Shown: piece after piece, positions 31,688-43,654 of the stretch
Layout: every line of letters starts with the position of its first letter
How positions within the stretch are numbered: position 1 is the stretch's first letter
Assembly: GCA_030704615.1 (NCBI GenBank)
Contig: CM060732.1
Coordinates: forward strand, 30,299,053-30,363,052
Length of the DNA stretch: 64,000 bases
Source: Takakia lepidozioides
Taxonomy: Eukaryota; Streptophyta; Takakiopsida; Takakiales; Takakiaceae
Direction of reading: 5' to 3'
The notes under the pieces: model-generated
The model's database searches: none
Seen by the model: only the letters and a program-made list of their open reading frames with translations
Told to the model about the DNA's origin: nothing
Program-made: the position numbers and the translations under genes

Positions 31688-33093
31688 ATCCAGCCCCTCC
31701 TTTTGGGTGAAACCCTTTGCAATGAGACGAGCCTTAAAGCGTGCCACAGTCCTATCAGCGGCCAATTTAACCTTATACACCCACTTTGAACGTACCACCT
31801 TGCGTCCTTTGGGAAAATCTTGAAGTACCCCATGCAAGTATCATTAGCAATTAAGGAATCATATTCTTCTTGCATGGCGCTGATCCACTCCTTGCTATCA
31901 GGAGACGTGACTACTGCATTGATGTGGGTAGGCTCATCCGGTAAGTTGATGTGACCGGTGGCAACGTTGCATATGTAACTGTCTTTTCCAAAAGGGATGG
32001 CCCAGCCGCCATAATGTGTGGGTGGGTGACGGTTGCGGGTGACACTGCCATAAAAAAGAGCCGGTTGTGATACGCCATCCCACGACATGTGGTAAACACA
32101 ACTGCTATTGCTCACGAAGCCATCATCATTGGGCACAATGCCTGCCGGTGCTTCCTCTGCATCAGATGTGGTAACCTCCGGTGGCGTCATATGCTCAGGG
32201 TTGTCTGGGAGATCAAAAACTGCAGGTTCAACTCCCACTACAAGTTGTTGCTCCTCCGCTACGTCATGTGGCAGACAGTCTCCCACTGCGCCCATGACCG
32301 CGCCTCCCACTAGTTGTTCGAAAACAAGTCCGCTCAACTGGACTTTCGAAGAGTCAAGTTCGTATGCATTGTCTCCCGTGGAGACGCTCTCTCATCAAAA
32401 ATTACATGACAACTTTCAGCGATGCGGCGAGATTCATTATCCCAAAGGCGATATGCCTTACTGGTTTCACTATAGCCCATGAGAATGCAATGCTTGCTCT
32501 TACGGTCCAGCTTTTTACGTTGCTCGTCCGGGATGATCCAAAAATGCGAACGTGACCCACATGGTTTTACTCCGTACCAGTGATCGACTCAAGTAAACGA
32601 GACCCAGTTCTGTTGAGCAAATACATAGCTGTATGGACCGCTTCTCCCCAAAAATGAGGGTGAACATTGCTCGCATGAATCATGCTTCTTGCGGACTCAA
32701 GAATGGTCCGATTGTCCCTCTCCGCAACCCCATTCTGTTATGGCGTGAATGCACATGTCTTCTCGTGCTTGGCATTTTGAGTGTCCAGGTATCGCTCAAA
32801 TTGCTAATTGCAGAACTCGGTTCCTTGATCAGATCTCAAAATCTTGAGATGATGCCCATTCTCTCTGTGCATCTGGCCCAAGAAGCGCTGCAAGCATGCT
32901 AAAGCAGCTGTTTTCGTTTGATACAATATATAACTCAAAAACCAGAGTAATCATCCTTAAAGAGAGCAAAATATCTTGCTCCTCCGACCGTGGTGACATT
33001 GATAGGGCCGCACAGGTCACAATGAACGAGATCACCGATGACTTTGCTCTTTTCCCGCTCGTCAGTCCATGGAAATGGTGCTCGGTGACAAGA
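31688..33093 (-). mobile_element. Copia integrase and first part of reverse transcriptase, inverted relative to gag
   Basis: Reading the minus strand from 33093: HRAPFPWTDEREKS, then GDLVHCDLCGPINV and later RSDQGTEF (integrase), then the linker and EWISAMQEEYDSLIANDT, and finally the start of RT (KGFTQKEGLDY in a second frame). The integrase begins exactly where the plus-strand pre-integrase stops, so this is the same element flipped in place. Confidence 0.75.
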
Positions 33094-33170
33094 CTCCGGC
33101 CGAGACCGGCGTAACTAAGCCACTTCGCCTTGCGGCTACTGCCTCTTTTCAGGGGTGGGCCTCATGTAAG
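33091..33170 (-). ncRNA. Tetraloop-hairpin module, copy C
   Basis: In the reverse complement GCC-GCAA-GGC is intact. The third hairpin reads CCGGT-CTCG-GCCGG and keeps pairing through a G-U pair. The first hairpin is degraded. It abuts the Copia inversion breakpoint. Confidence 0.55.
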
Positions 33171-33249
33171 AGCAATACTAGTCCATTTTCAGCCACGGGT
33201 GTGTACATGGGGTGGGGGGGGTCCCTTGGATTCCCACCTTAATTTGTGC

Positions 33250-33310
33250 TCATGCAATATGGCCGGTTGTCAGCTGGTGTAGCTCCCTGGGTTCAAATCC
33301 CACCCATGCA
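33250..33310 (+). repeat. tRNA-like B-box fragment (SINE?)
   Basis: gggttcaaatccc preceded by ggtgtagctc resembles the T arm of a tRNA-derived SINE; the A box is weak. Confidence 0.35.
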
Positions 33311-33807
33311 AGGCTACTATGGGTGAGAGATGAAGGTGATGCTGATGTGATGTGTGTTTGCAATTGTTGACCTTGTGCTTGATTCAAACTTTGCCAAAAC
33401 AGTGAGAAAATGTGCTCTAATTGCTCTACACATGAATTTCATTTAGGGAGCCTTAGGCTTGAGAGAAACTTAGCCAAAATTATGAGAGAAGATGATGGAA
33501 GGTATGCCAATTTTTGACCCCATTTACTTTGTTGAAACTCTCGGCTGTTTACTCATGCACAAATCACACTTCACTATTTGGATATATGAATATAAAGGAA
33601 TCATATTCATCATTGATCACGTGATTACACATACAGACTCAAACTGCATTGCGGCTCATGCCATGAGCCTCAGCTAACTCTTGCATTACATACAGCTAAC
33701 TATCCATTGTCATGGATTTACGTTATATACCCGCAACGGTTTCCAACGCCAAGAAGATTGATCACTCGCTAACGATCCTTCGTACCAAGAAGCTACAGCA
33801 ACAAGAT

Positions 33808-34735
33808 TCAAAGTATCAGTGACACAACCTCATACTGTACTCTGTACGTCGTATTTCCAACTATACTCCCACTCGGGATGAGGTTGGAGACAGAGGTGGC
33901 TCCGAGAGACTCAGCAATATCTTCATGCGATTGAATTAATGTCACGAGGCAGCGCTTCTGTACTTGAACGTCGGCAACCTGATCAGCAATTGAAATGTAA
34001 ATGAGGCGGATCTCGTTGCTTGTCTCGGCTTCACGAATCTTGTGGAACTCAACGTCAATATGTTTTGTGCACCTGTGAAACTCAGGATTATGAGCAAGCC
34101 GAATGGCTGCTTGATTATCACTGTACAGGATGGTCGATCTTGCTTGGAGAAAACGCAAATCATGCAAAAATCTGAGTAACCGGATGATTCTTGGCTTGCG
34201 AGATGAGCGACAATGTACTCAGCTTTGGTAGTATTGGTAGCAGTACATATCTGTTTGCGGCTTCCCCACGCCACAGGTCCTCCGTTGAGCATAAGAACAA
34301 GCCAGAGCGTGATTTTCTGTCATCCAAGTCAGTTGCATAGTCAGCGTCACAATAGGCCACAAGCTGATTTGCATTGGTCCCGGGAGCACTGTAGGTGATG
34401 CGCGTTCCGTGAGAGCTGCGAAGATACTTCATCACACGTCGATGTGCACCAACGTGAGGGACCTTTGGGGACTTGCAAAACTTCGCAGCATGTCCAACTG
34501 AATAAGTGACGTCCACACGAGTACCGCCTTGGCTCGCCCACATCAGATTGTCAACACAAGACTGATAAGGAAACTGATCATCTGGCTCTCCTTCGCTGGA
34601 GACAAGCTCCATGCGGTTGTTTGGATCAGCGGGGACGACAACCGGGGTAGTTGCAGGGTAAGGTGGACCAAGAACGACAGATGTTGCCTTCCATGGAAAT
34701 CCATGACCAAATTTAAATTGACAATTTTTTCCCAA
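33808..34735 (-). mobile_element. Copia reverse transcriptase end and RNase H
   Basis: The minus strand carries VPADPNNRMEL, YQSCVDNLMWASQGGTR..D, SSHGTRITYSAPG, VAYCDADYATDLDDRKSRSG, AEYIVAHLASQE and ILYSDNQAAIRLAHNPEFH, then RCTKHIDVEFHKIRE. These are the C-terminal RT and RNase H blocks of Copia polyproteins. Orientation is opposite to the gag at 30.4 kb. Several frame changes. Confidence 0.8.
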
Positions 34736-34739
34736 ATAA

Positions 34740-35395
34740 TTTCAAACGATGATAGACAATGGTATACATATTTAGTAAAGGGTCTTACCCCAAACATCAA
34801 GAATTATTTTTACTATAAATTTTAGTCTTTAATTTGAATAATATTTGATATATCAGAAATTAGAATTTCCATCGATTTGTCTATATACAACCAAGCCATT
34901 GTAGATTATATTTTTGTATCATTCGCAGTAAAATATGACACCTCAAAAGCCCAAAACATAAGATGTACTAAACTAGAACAAATCCACCTATATATAACAC
35001 TCATATTAGTCCATAGGTAGTAAATGACAGCTGATATTGTCATTTTAAATTGAAAGCTAGAGTGTTATCTAAACTGGCCCCCTTACCTCAAAAGAGCAAA
35101 GCAATACACCAAAGGCACAATGGCTTATTTTGAGTCCATGTATTTCCATTTGCAGCAGTGTTGTCGTGTTCAAAAGTCCATACCTCTTGGACATTTTATT
35201 TGATTGACAATGTGATGGTTGATATAGGTAGATATTGAAGTTAGGAATCTAGCATGGAAAATTTTTCTCAACATTATTGATTCTATTCAAAGCAATTCAT
35301 AACATTATGCACGACAGTCCCTAAAAACTGTGCCGGTGACGCTAATTTTGGTCCATCTTTACCTTGCATCTACCCATCGGGTCGGACAAATTTGA
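34740..35395. other. AT-rich insertion within the Copia remnant
   Basis: It separates two RT pieces that would otherwise be nearly contiguous. No coding or terminal repeats recognised in it. Confidence 0.4.
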
Positions 35396-35399
35396 CAAC

Positions 35400-35705
35400 A
35401 ACACGTTCAATATACCGCTATTGATCAATGCAGATGGTGCGAGTGAAACGGTCACGATGGATATTCAATCCAACGTATATCTCAGGATGGCCATCTGTGA
35501 TGATGAAGGCTTTCCTCATTTCACCTAAGACGTGGACAATGAGGCCATTCTGGACGCTGCATGTAAGGCCGTCATCGACAAAAATGCAAAGAATCAAGTG
35601 AGGGTCAGTACGACTCATATATACACATGGATCAGCGGTACAGGGAACAAGTTGATAATTGGCGAGAAAATCGGCAAGTATGATAGCAATGTGGTGGTTG
35701 GCCAA
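35400..35705 (-). mobile_element. Copia reverse transcriptase fragment with VDDG motif
   Basis: The minus-strand frame has LVPCTADPCVYMSRTDPHLI, then LCIFVDDGLTCS and FIITDGHPEIYVGLNIHRD. This is the catalytic YVDDxx region and the following F.M.D.G....LG.....R block of Copia RT. Confidence 0.8.
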
Positions 35706-35719
35706 AGCCTACACACCAA

Positions 35720-38500
35720 GGTCCATACATGAGCACCATGCTTACATGCACTAAATGGATGCAAACGGAAAATGTTAGTACACTTAGAGCCGTCCTCCAA
35801 AGTACCTTGTAACTCGAGTGCAATGCAATATGCAGCCCTGAGTCTGCACAAAAGCAATATAACAACACACACGTACACACATGTTATGCAAGTAGCACAA
35901 ATACACATGCCCACAAGAGTGAAGGCCAATCGCATGCTAGCTTCCACTTCCTTGCAAATTGGGCCTGTCATCATATAGTGCCATAACGACAACTTCATTT
36001 GTCAAGTGCAAATCCAAGATAACCAAAGGCAGTGTTGGGTTTCCTGCTCATACTTTCATATGATTCTTTCAACCATTTGGTACAAATGAGTAAATTTAGA
36101 TTAATAAGATTTTGTACTTTCGTTTTGACGGTTTGCAACGTTGTGTAAATGAGACAATCTACAACTTGGCGTTGGTGAAGCCACTGCCATCAAACTTTGT
36201 GGCTAGTGAAAATAGAACACGTCTAAGTGCAGAGGAGATTGCAATTAATGTTGGATGACACCGGATTTCGTCTCCCAATCAGACGTCCAATTCTGAGTGA
36301 TCACAAAGACTATATATATATATAACTTATGCTAGTTGTGTACCTTGTAATGGGGCTAATTCACATCCTAGAAAGATGAATGGGATGACATCCAGATCAC
36401 AAGTGCAAAATTGAGTCAGTAAGATTCTTTCATGCACACGACTCACATGTATTGTGATCATTCTTCCACCATAAAACGTTCAGAATGCATGTGAGTCGTG
36501 TGAGTCGCTAGGCTACACACTCATCAGTTTATGATGTGTTCGTCATGACATGACCTACAAAATCATATGGGGAATTTTGAAATTGTACCCGTCCTGATTT
36601 CATAATGTCTCATGTAAGCATTTGTATATTTTGTTTTGACAATGGTGTTGTATGATCCCAAAAGAGGTGATTTTTTTATGAACTTGTTTTTAGTTACATG
36701 AGCTTAATACTTTCCTGCAACGGAATAGTGATATGAAGTTTATGTAGTTTGTCTATGTGACATTGAAGAAAATATGGTTGGAGCCCGTAAATTGATTAAT
36801 ATGTCCATTCAATGTAGACGTGATGGTATTCAATTCATGCTCAAATATAACCACACATTTCCATAAATCATGTGTGATTTACTTGTCAATTCATTCCAAA
36901 TTTTTGCATGGTTAAGGTCCAACTTTACTTTTATCGGTAATTTCAAAGTGATTCTTCAGGTATATAATGTGCACTATGTTTCTATGGATCTTTTTCATGG
37001 AGCATTTTAAAAAAAAAAAACTGGTAGATTTATTTGGTTCAGTGCTAGTGGCTGATTTTCAGTGACGTTTCTCCTCTCATCTTCCGACGCACATGTGTAG
37101 TACTTGGTGGTTGGGCATGCAAGTGAATTCGTACTGATGACTGAAAGTCGGAGATTAGGTTTAGTATAGAGCAAGTACATGGTGTCATTGTGTCATGTCC
37201 TCATTGCCACATCATCATCCGCCGTCGTTATATTTTAAATTGTTCGAGGAAAAAAAAAAACTGAATTATAAAAATTATTTTTGTCGATTGTGCTTTAATA
37301 TTCCTTACTTTTTTTTTTTTGTTTCCTTACATATTCAATGTAAATGTTACATTTTTTTCTAAGTATTAAGTATAATAAAATCACTAAATAGAAATCAATG
37401 GGTTGCCCGATTTTTGAAACCCTTAGAACTTCAATATTTTGGTTTTTTGGTGAGCATGTTTTAATTTACTAATACATTGCTATAGTAATAGTAATAGTAA
37501 TATATATATATATATATATTATATAAAGGATAGCTGTTGAAATGTCAAAATTGTTGATATTGAAATTTTGTTTTGTGTCTATATTCTAGATTTATTGATG
37601 TATTATAAATGCACATCGACAAAATCTAGGATAAATACTAGATGTATGTACATCTATTTAGTCTCCATGTTTAAATATTTCAAATTTATCTGTTAACCCC
37701 TAAGCGCCGGGAGCCAAATTGGAAAACAGCCAAAAAATGGGACCCACTGTCATGAATAACCCCGTATCTACCAGCAGGGGTTCATCCAGGGAATTGAACC
37801 GTACTAACCGGTTCTTACCTACTCCACGCAGCTACTAACCAAATTTCAGAAGAAATGACCGTCAATTTAGAGAGAATATAACGAATTACCATGGTGGATT
37901 TATCAAGTCCAAGCAAATGTGGACAGAAAAAATCACTTTTTTTTTTGCTCAGTCCTGGATCAACTCAGACAGATTCCTTGGTGGGTTAGAGGACTCCTCC
38001 TGAAATTGGAGGACCAAATTCCAAAAAAATATACTCGCTGGTTAGTATGTGCAATTAGGGGGGGGTGCACTTGGTAGTGACAGAGAAAATGTTGCATAGA
38101 TGCATATTGTAACCAAATGCGTTTTCCTCTGGAGCAATCCTGCAGTGCCCAAAGGTGAACAGGAATGTGAAATTGATTTTAGAAAAATCCAAAAGCACAA
38201 GTGTAGATGGGTGCACACAGTTACTGCCACGTGGCAGGTCAACGGGCCATGGCCATGGATTCGAGGGCTTAAAAAAATCGTGGCGGCCTGAGATTTTGTC
38301 CGATAGGGACGCATTAAATTCCTCGTGCGCAGCTCCACGCCGCGCTCACTTTCTCTTCGGCGATTTTTTTCATCCAAGTACATCCACGGAAGCTATCCGT
38401 GGATGAAAATGGCTGCAACCCGATTCGGGTCGCGCCGGCCTTTAGGGTTAAAATTTTGATTTATAAAAACTATTACTGAATCCAATGTCCTTGATACTAA
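35720..38500. other. AT-rich region without recognised genes
   Basis: High AT content with homopolymers and an AT run at about 37499-37520. No coding frame, tRNA or terminal repeats recognised. Confidence 0.5.
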
Positions 38501-38506
38501 AAGAGT

Positions 38507-38553
38507 AGTAGTCATAAAATGAGGTGGCTTTTAGTTATGTCAGCTCTAGCCGA
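38507..38553 (+). repeat. Tetraloop-hairpin module, copy D, decayed
   Basis: It aligns without gaps to copy A from the agtagcc block to ggccgg. Of 14 differences, 12 are C to T or G to A, as expected of deaminated methylcytosine. None of the hairpins can form. Confidence 0.6.
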
Positions 38554-38569
38554 ATTTTTTTCTAACTGT

Positions 38570-39485
38570 AATAAAAACCCATTAATTGATTGAATATGCT
38601 TTGATTTTTATTTTAAAATTGATATAAAATGTGTTTTTAAAATATTTGTTGCATTTTTTAATTTAAAATTCAGAATATAAATAAATATTGAATCATATAG
38701 AAAGGAACGAAGGGAAAGGAAAAACTCTTGCGGAAGCACATGTATTAAGTTATTTTGTCACTTTGCCTTGAAAAGCTACTGCATTTCTGCCTTTGCTTTG
38801 AAAAATAAACGATTTCTAACTGGGGCAATATATTAGGGTAAATAACCAGTTGATCTAGTGTCTCTTTTTCTCAACAAAGCTGAAAGAGCTGACACTGTTT
38901 GAATCCGGCGAAAATACCGTAAAATCATACACATACATTCAATTTTTATATTTTTTTCTATTGTTTTTTTTGCATAAAATAGATTTCCAATCAAAATGAA
39001 ATAATTGTTGAATTTTTAGTAAAATGTGATCATAGTCATCAGAGGTCATCTCAAATGTTGCGGAGCAATGCGCAGCCTTAGTGCATTGCATTTATCACTT
39101 TGTCCTCATCCATGCGTTGACACATTTTGCATTATTTTATAGCCAGCGATAGTGGGCACATACAACCTGAAGTGGTTGTGGGTTCAATCCACCAATTGAT
39201 GTTGTGCACCTCACTTCGGTAATCTTCCATTCATGTTATAGTTACTCGCTTTGGTGCACACGCCTAATTCCCAAACCGGCCGCCGGACTAACTTGGAGCT
39301 TCGCGTCTCATCGGGATATAACGGCCCCCCTTTACTCCCCACGCAATCCTCGACTACGTTGGCTACGTGGAAATTCAATATAATTAGAGGCAGTCCAGAA
39401 CAGCTTCTCTCACTCGCTCGGTCGCTTTCTGGCTCGCTTGGTTATTTAACTAGCTTTTGATTGCTTAACGGGCCTGTACCATTCT
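38570..39485. other. AT-rich spacer with one tRNA-like B box
   Basis: A B-box-like gggttcaatcc lies at about 39180-39192 with a weak head (agccagcgatagtgggc). Otherwise nothing recognised. Confidence 0.35.
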
Positions 39486-39487
39486 TG

Positions 39488-39690
39488 GGGTTACTACCAG
39501 TGTTGTGCGGGTATATTGATTTCAATATACCCTTAGGGTATAAGTAAATTATTTTTGTCAAATCATTTATCCTCCGGGTATGGGTAAATTAACTTTTCAG
39601 ATTTCTATATAACCCCCGGGTATGGATATACATGCCAAAATATACCCTGAGGGTATGAATAGTTTCCGGGTATGGATAGTTATTTCCATT
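39488..39690 (+). repeat. GGGTATA/TATACCC-rich repeat, locus 1
   Basis: It begins with ccagtgttgtgcgggtat and holds many GGGTAT and ATACCC words in both orientations, so the strand can fold extensively. Related to 46.83-47.09 kb. Confidence 0.55.
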
Positions 39691-40085
39691 AAGGGCAGTG
39701 TTCAGGATGACACCTGGTACAAATCCAGCTTTGACGATGTCACCATGGACCTCATTGCACATTTCCAGGGCTGTCGGGCTTGCACAAGCATTGCAAACGC
39801 AAACAAATGTGATGTGGTTGGGCTTCACACTTTCGCACATCAATTGCTCATAGGTCTCCAAAGCCTTCATTCTGCCCCTTGCTGTGCATATCCTGCGATC
39901 ATCGCACTCCACGACACCACATTTCTTTCAGCCATACTGTCGAACACTCCCTTTTGCACCCTAAACTTGTGCCGCTGCAGCTGTTGCCTTTAGTTGACCA
40001 TCTACCCATGCAGGTTTCTTGTAGCTATTGATCCACAGGGAATCATAGGTAATCTTGTGCTTGAAATCTGGCCCTCTTGGATGCT
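39690..40085 (-). pseudogene. PDF-PPR gene fragment with large internal deletion
   Basis: On the minus strand GPDFKHKITYDSLWINSYKK and PAWVDGQLKATAAAA (40085 to 39975) are followed, after a stop, directly by GSVRQYG-type S-motif sequence in a shifted frame and then YEQLMCESVKPNHITFVCVC. Everything between the leader and an internal repeat is deleted. Confidence 0.7.
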
Positions 40086-40659
40086 TCTGTACAGACACTC
40101 TACCCCTGCTCCTTCAGCTATCCATGTCTCTCCACAAATCATGCATTCATCCTTGCCTTGCTGCTAACAGCTAACAATTACAGCCTAGATTTGTTGTAGG
40201 AAACACCCAACTCAGCTTATCACACTAGTTCTTATGCTCATTGCGTCTGCTACTCTCTGTAATCCAACAAGCATTCACCTTTCTCCGGTGAGAAACATAA
40301 GTCCTCGCCATCGAACACGAGGTCAAGTGGATGTCGTACCTAGCGGAGGGTTTATTGGACGAGGAGGAACTCTAGCCTTCTCATCCTTTCTTTTGGTGTT
40401 CCAGCCAGCAGCCCGTGGAGCAAGCTGATTGCAGGTAGCGGTTTCGTCTACTGGTTTCTTGAATCAAGTTTACAAAGATGATTCAGTTGGTTGCGTATGT
40501 CATGTCACTAGTCTTGTTCTGCTATGTATTTGAGGATAAACCGCAAAGTGAACTCAACTGAGCACCTGGGACCTCATCAAGGGACTTCCACGAATTTACC
40601 GAGGTTAAGCGGAGATACAGCTTAGATTTGTTCTCGGAAACACCCAACTCAACGTTCCT

Positions 40660-40785
40660 TTGCTCATTGCGTCTGCTACTCTTTGTAATCCAACAGGCAT
40701 CCACCTTTTTGCCTCGATTGTCCCACCATTGACTGTGGTCAGAAAAGTATTCTTTCCACAGCTTCTCCTCGTCTCTCTTACCTGT
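40660..40785 (-). pseudogene. PDF-motif first-half exon, copy
   Basis: Minus strand: YPETGKRDEEKLWKEYFSDH, SQWWDNRGKK, then the family donor position. Its partner halves lie downstream on the minus strand at 40.08 kb. Confidence 0.6.
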
Positions 40786-40999
40786 TTCTGGATACTTTGG
40801 CAGTATCATGTCAAAGGCACTCCAACTATCAAAGGTTCACCCAACCAGCTAACTTGCAGAATTCAACATGAAAATTTAGGGCCGGTTTTGATAAGAGGGA
40901 ACCCACACTCCATCACTGTTCCTTCAGCTATCCATGCCACTGCACAAATCATGCATACATCCTTGCTTTGCAACATACAATGACAGCCTAGAATTCTTC

Positions 41000-41640
41000 T
41001 AGCAAACACCCCCGCACTTAACATACATGTTGACGAGTGTGCTGAGGAGAAAAACATTTGGCGTGAATCCACTTTGGATAATGTGAGTGTGCACTTGCTT
41101 TCCAGCTTGGTGGCATTTCAGCAGATTCAGAAACGTATGTCTGTCACTTGCATAAGTGCATCAAGGTGAAAGGCCTGGTCTGTAGAGCCTCTTTCACTCT
41201 GCCTGCCTCACAAAGCATCTTCACATGCCCATAAGTGCCAAAAGTGGCATTGTGGACTCCCTCTCTTGATCGTCTTCCAGAGGCTCTGGTCATGGTTGAG
41301 GTGCCTGATTTTATCAACTGTGCTGCTGCAGCTGTTGCCTTTAGTTGACCATCTACCCATGCAGGTTTCTTGTAGCTATTGATTCACAGGGAATCATAGG
41401 TAATCTTGTGCTTGAAATCTGGCTCTCTTGGATGATTCTGTACACACACTCTACCCCTGCTTTGGCATACATGTCCACTAGGGTATTGTTCAGGATCACA
41501 TCTGGAACGATTCCAGCTCTGACGATGTCGCCATGCACCTCTTTGCCCTTTTCCAGGGCTGCCAGGCTTGCATACGCATTGCAAATGCAACCGAACGTGA
41601 TGTGGTTGGACTTCACCCCTTCGCGCATCATTTGCTCATA
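41000..41640 (-). pseudogene. PDF-PPR fragment with a 70-bp in-place inversion
   Basis: Minus-strand order: YEQMM-type repeat piece (41640 to 41465), PDF second half (PDFKHKITYDSL, stop, INSYKKPAWVDGQL) with linker down to RVKEALQ at about 41182, then AGKQVHTHIIQSG at 41106-41000. Between the last two, 41109-41178 is on the plus strand and reads GGISADSETYVCHLHKCIKV. The order of the first pieces is also disturbed relative to a normal gene. Confidence 0.7.
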
Positions 41641-41712
41641 CGCCTGTACCTCTGTTTACCAACTTTGAAAGTGTCGAGGCTGAGCCAAACGCTTAGGGCC
41701 TTTTGGGCCTAG

Positions 41713-42815
41713 TTATTGGGCAAACCACACACAGCAGGTTGATGCTTGTGTAAAGGGATTTCTAGAGGATATATGGAAAACCCAGATCAATTGTTTATTC
41801 CAAGGTATGTCTTACTACGGGCATCGGCCCCTAACAAAGGTAGATTTTGTCCCTTTGTGTTCTGCTCAAACTGGGCGTGGAGTCAATGGCCACAAGGCTA
41901 CGACAAACAACGTCTTAGGAATACTCTCTCTCTCTCTCTCCCTCCAGACGAGAGGACTGATTCCCTTGGTCAACTAAGTCTGGGAAAGGCAAAGCTGGTC
42001 AGCAAGGCCTCACCTAAAAACACGCAACATGTAATCTGCAATAACGAACACTAATTGTCTCTATCAAGATAAGTCACACTACCGAAGTGAGCCCCTCACA
42101 AAGGTAGTATCTGTTCCCTTCTGTTTCACCCAAACTGGGGTCTATGGCCACAAGGCCACGGCAAACAACGTCGTATGACTACATTCTCTCTCTCTCTTCC
42201 TCTCTTACACACCCAGAGTGACACACAGATGCCTTCCCCATGCATGTCATTGGTAAACGCAGGGCTATAAAACTAAAATCAATAACTCTGCAACCAGGCT
42301 GTTGAGTTTGCATGTGGACAAGTGCTTCGGTGAGGCAATTGCCGGAAAATAAGGTGATATCTGCTGCTGCAGAGATAAGATAAAGCCTGGTGGGAGCCAA
42401 TCCCACAAAAGGCTACCCTTGGCACTAGACTGAAATTTAAACCTGGGGCGGGGAGTCTACCTTTGAACAATAAACAGATGCAGAGCGAAAAAAGGAGATT
42501 GTATGCCCAATGCGCAGGCGGCTTGAAAACAATATCCAATTTCTCATACAATGCCTATTCCCAACAGAGAGGGACCCTCTTCAAGACCATCAAGAACATA
42601 GTCCCTGCGTCTTTGTTCATCAACGTCAAAATCTCGAGGCTGAGCCTAAAGCCTCGGGGGTCTAATTGATGGGCAGCTCACACACAGCAGATTCATGCTT
42701 GTGTGAAGGGTTTTTTAAGGGATATCGGGAAAGCTCGAACTATTGTTTTTTCCAAGGTAAGTCCCACTACCGGAGTGAGCCCATCATAAAGGTAGAGTCT
42801 GTTCCCTCTTGTTCC
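41713..42815 (+). repeat. CT-tailed dispersed repeat, three plus copies
   Basis: Copies at about 41713-41945, 42060-42205 (5' truncated) and 42665-42815 (3' truncated) share cacacagcag..atgcttgtg, ggtaagtc..actacc, gagcccctcacaaaggtag and ggccacaaggc..cggcaaacaacg, ending in CT runs. Confidence 0.65.
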
Positions 42816-43124
42816 TCGTCTCTCTTATATGTTTCTGGATACTTTGGCAGTATCATGTCAAAGTCACTCCAACTATCAAAGGTTCACCCAACTAGCTAAC
42901 TTGCAGAATTCAACATTATTTAGGGCCGGTTCTGATAAGAGGGAACCCACACTCCATCCCTGCTCCTACAGCTATCCATGCCTGTGCACAAATCATGCAT
43001 ACATCCTTGCAGGCTTGCTGCTAGCAACATACAATGACAGCCTAGAATTCTTCCAGCAAACACCCCAACCATACTTATCAGACTAGTTCCTATGCTGAGT
43101 TGCATCTGCTTCCAACAAGCATTC

Positions 43125-43480
43125 ACCTTTTTGTCTTCATTGTCCCACAATTGACTGGCTTCGGAGAAGTGTTCATTCCAAAGCTTCACCCCTAAAGCTT
43201 CACTTCGTCTCTCCTCGTCTCTCTGCTGATACTCTCCTGCTGCCACATCGGCACTAACTTGTCAAATTCATTCCAAACCACCACAGATCCACTGCAACAT
43301 ATGGCAAATGAAAAGCTACAACTTGGATGCAGACACCATATTCAATATACAAATTTAGGGCCGAGTCTGATGAGAGCGCAAAACAGGCTGAAATAGGTAC
43401 TAACAGGAGGCAAAGATTGAAACATTGCCTGGCAAGAACATGTTATGTGTGCTACTTGTGTCTGTAGTCAGATAATGTCG
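43125..43480 (-). pseudogene. PDF-motif pieces, copy
   Basis: Minus strand 43215 to 43125: LWNEHFSEASQLWDNEDKK with the family donor. At about 43470-43445 a PDYRHK, stop, HT piece is present, like the one at 23.48 kb. Confidence 0.5.
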
Positions 43481-43654
43481 GATCGATCTATGAGAATCAC
43501 CACAGTGCATTCGAGCAGGCAGAGATTGAAACACAGCTGACTCTCCCAAGAACCTTGTCCTGCGCTGCAACCTCGCACGGTTATTTTCGGACAATCTGGG
43601 CAGACATTAAAACAAATTCGGGCAGTCCGGGCAGACATAAAAAAAAACTGACGA

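Noticed and set aside
29977-33170. A new DNA transposon with the hairpin modules as terminal inverted repeats
   Set aside because: Modules A and B each lie at the 3' end of LINE coding sequence, so they belong to the LINE; the A/C inverted pair around Copia is more simply two insertions.
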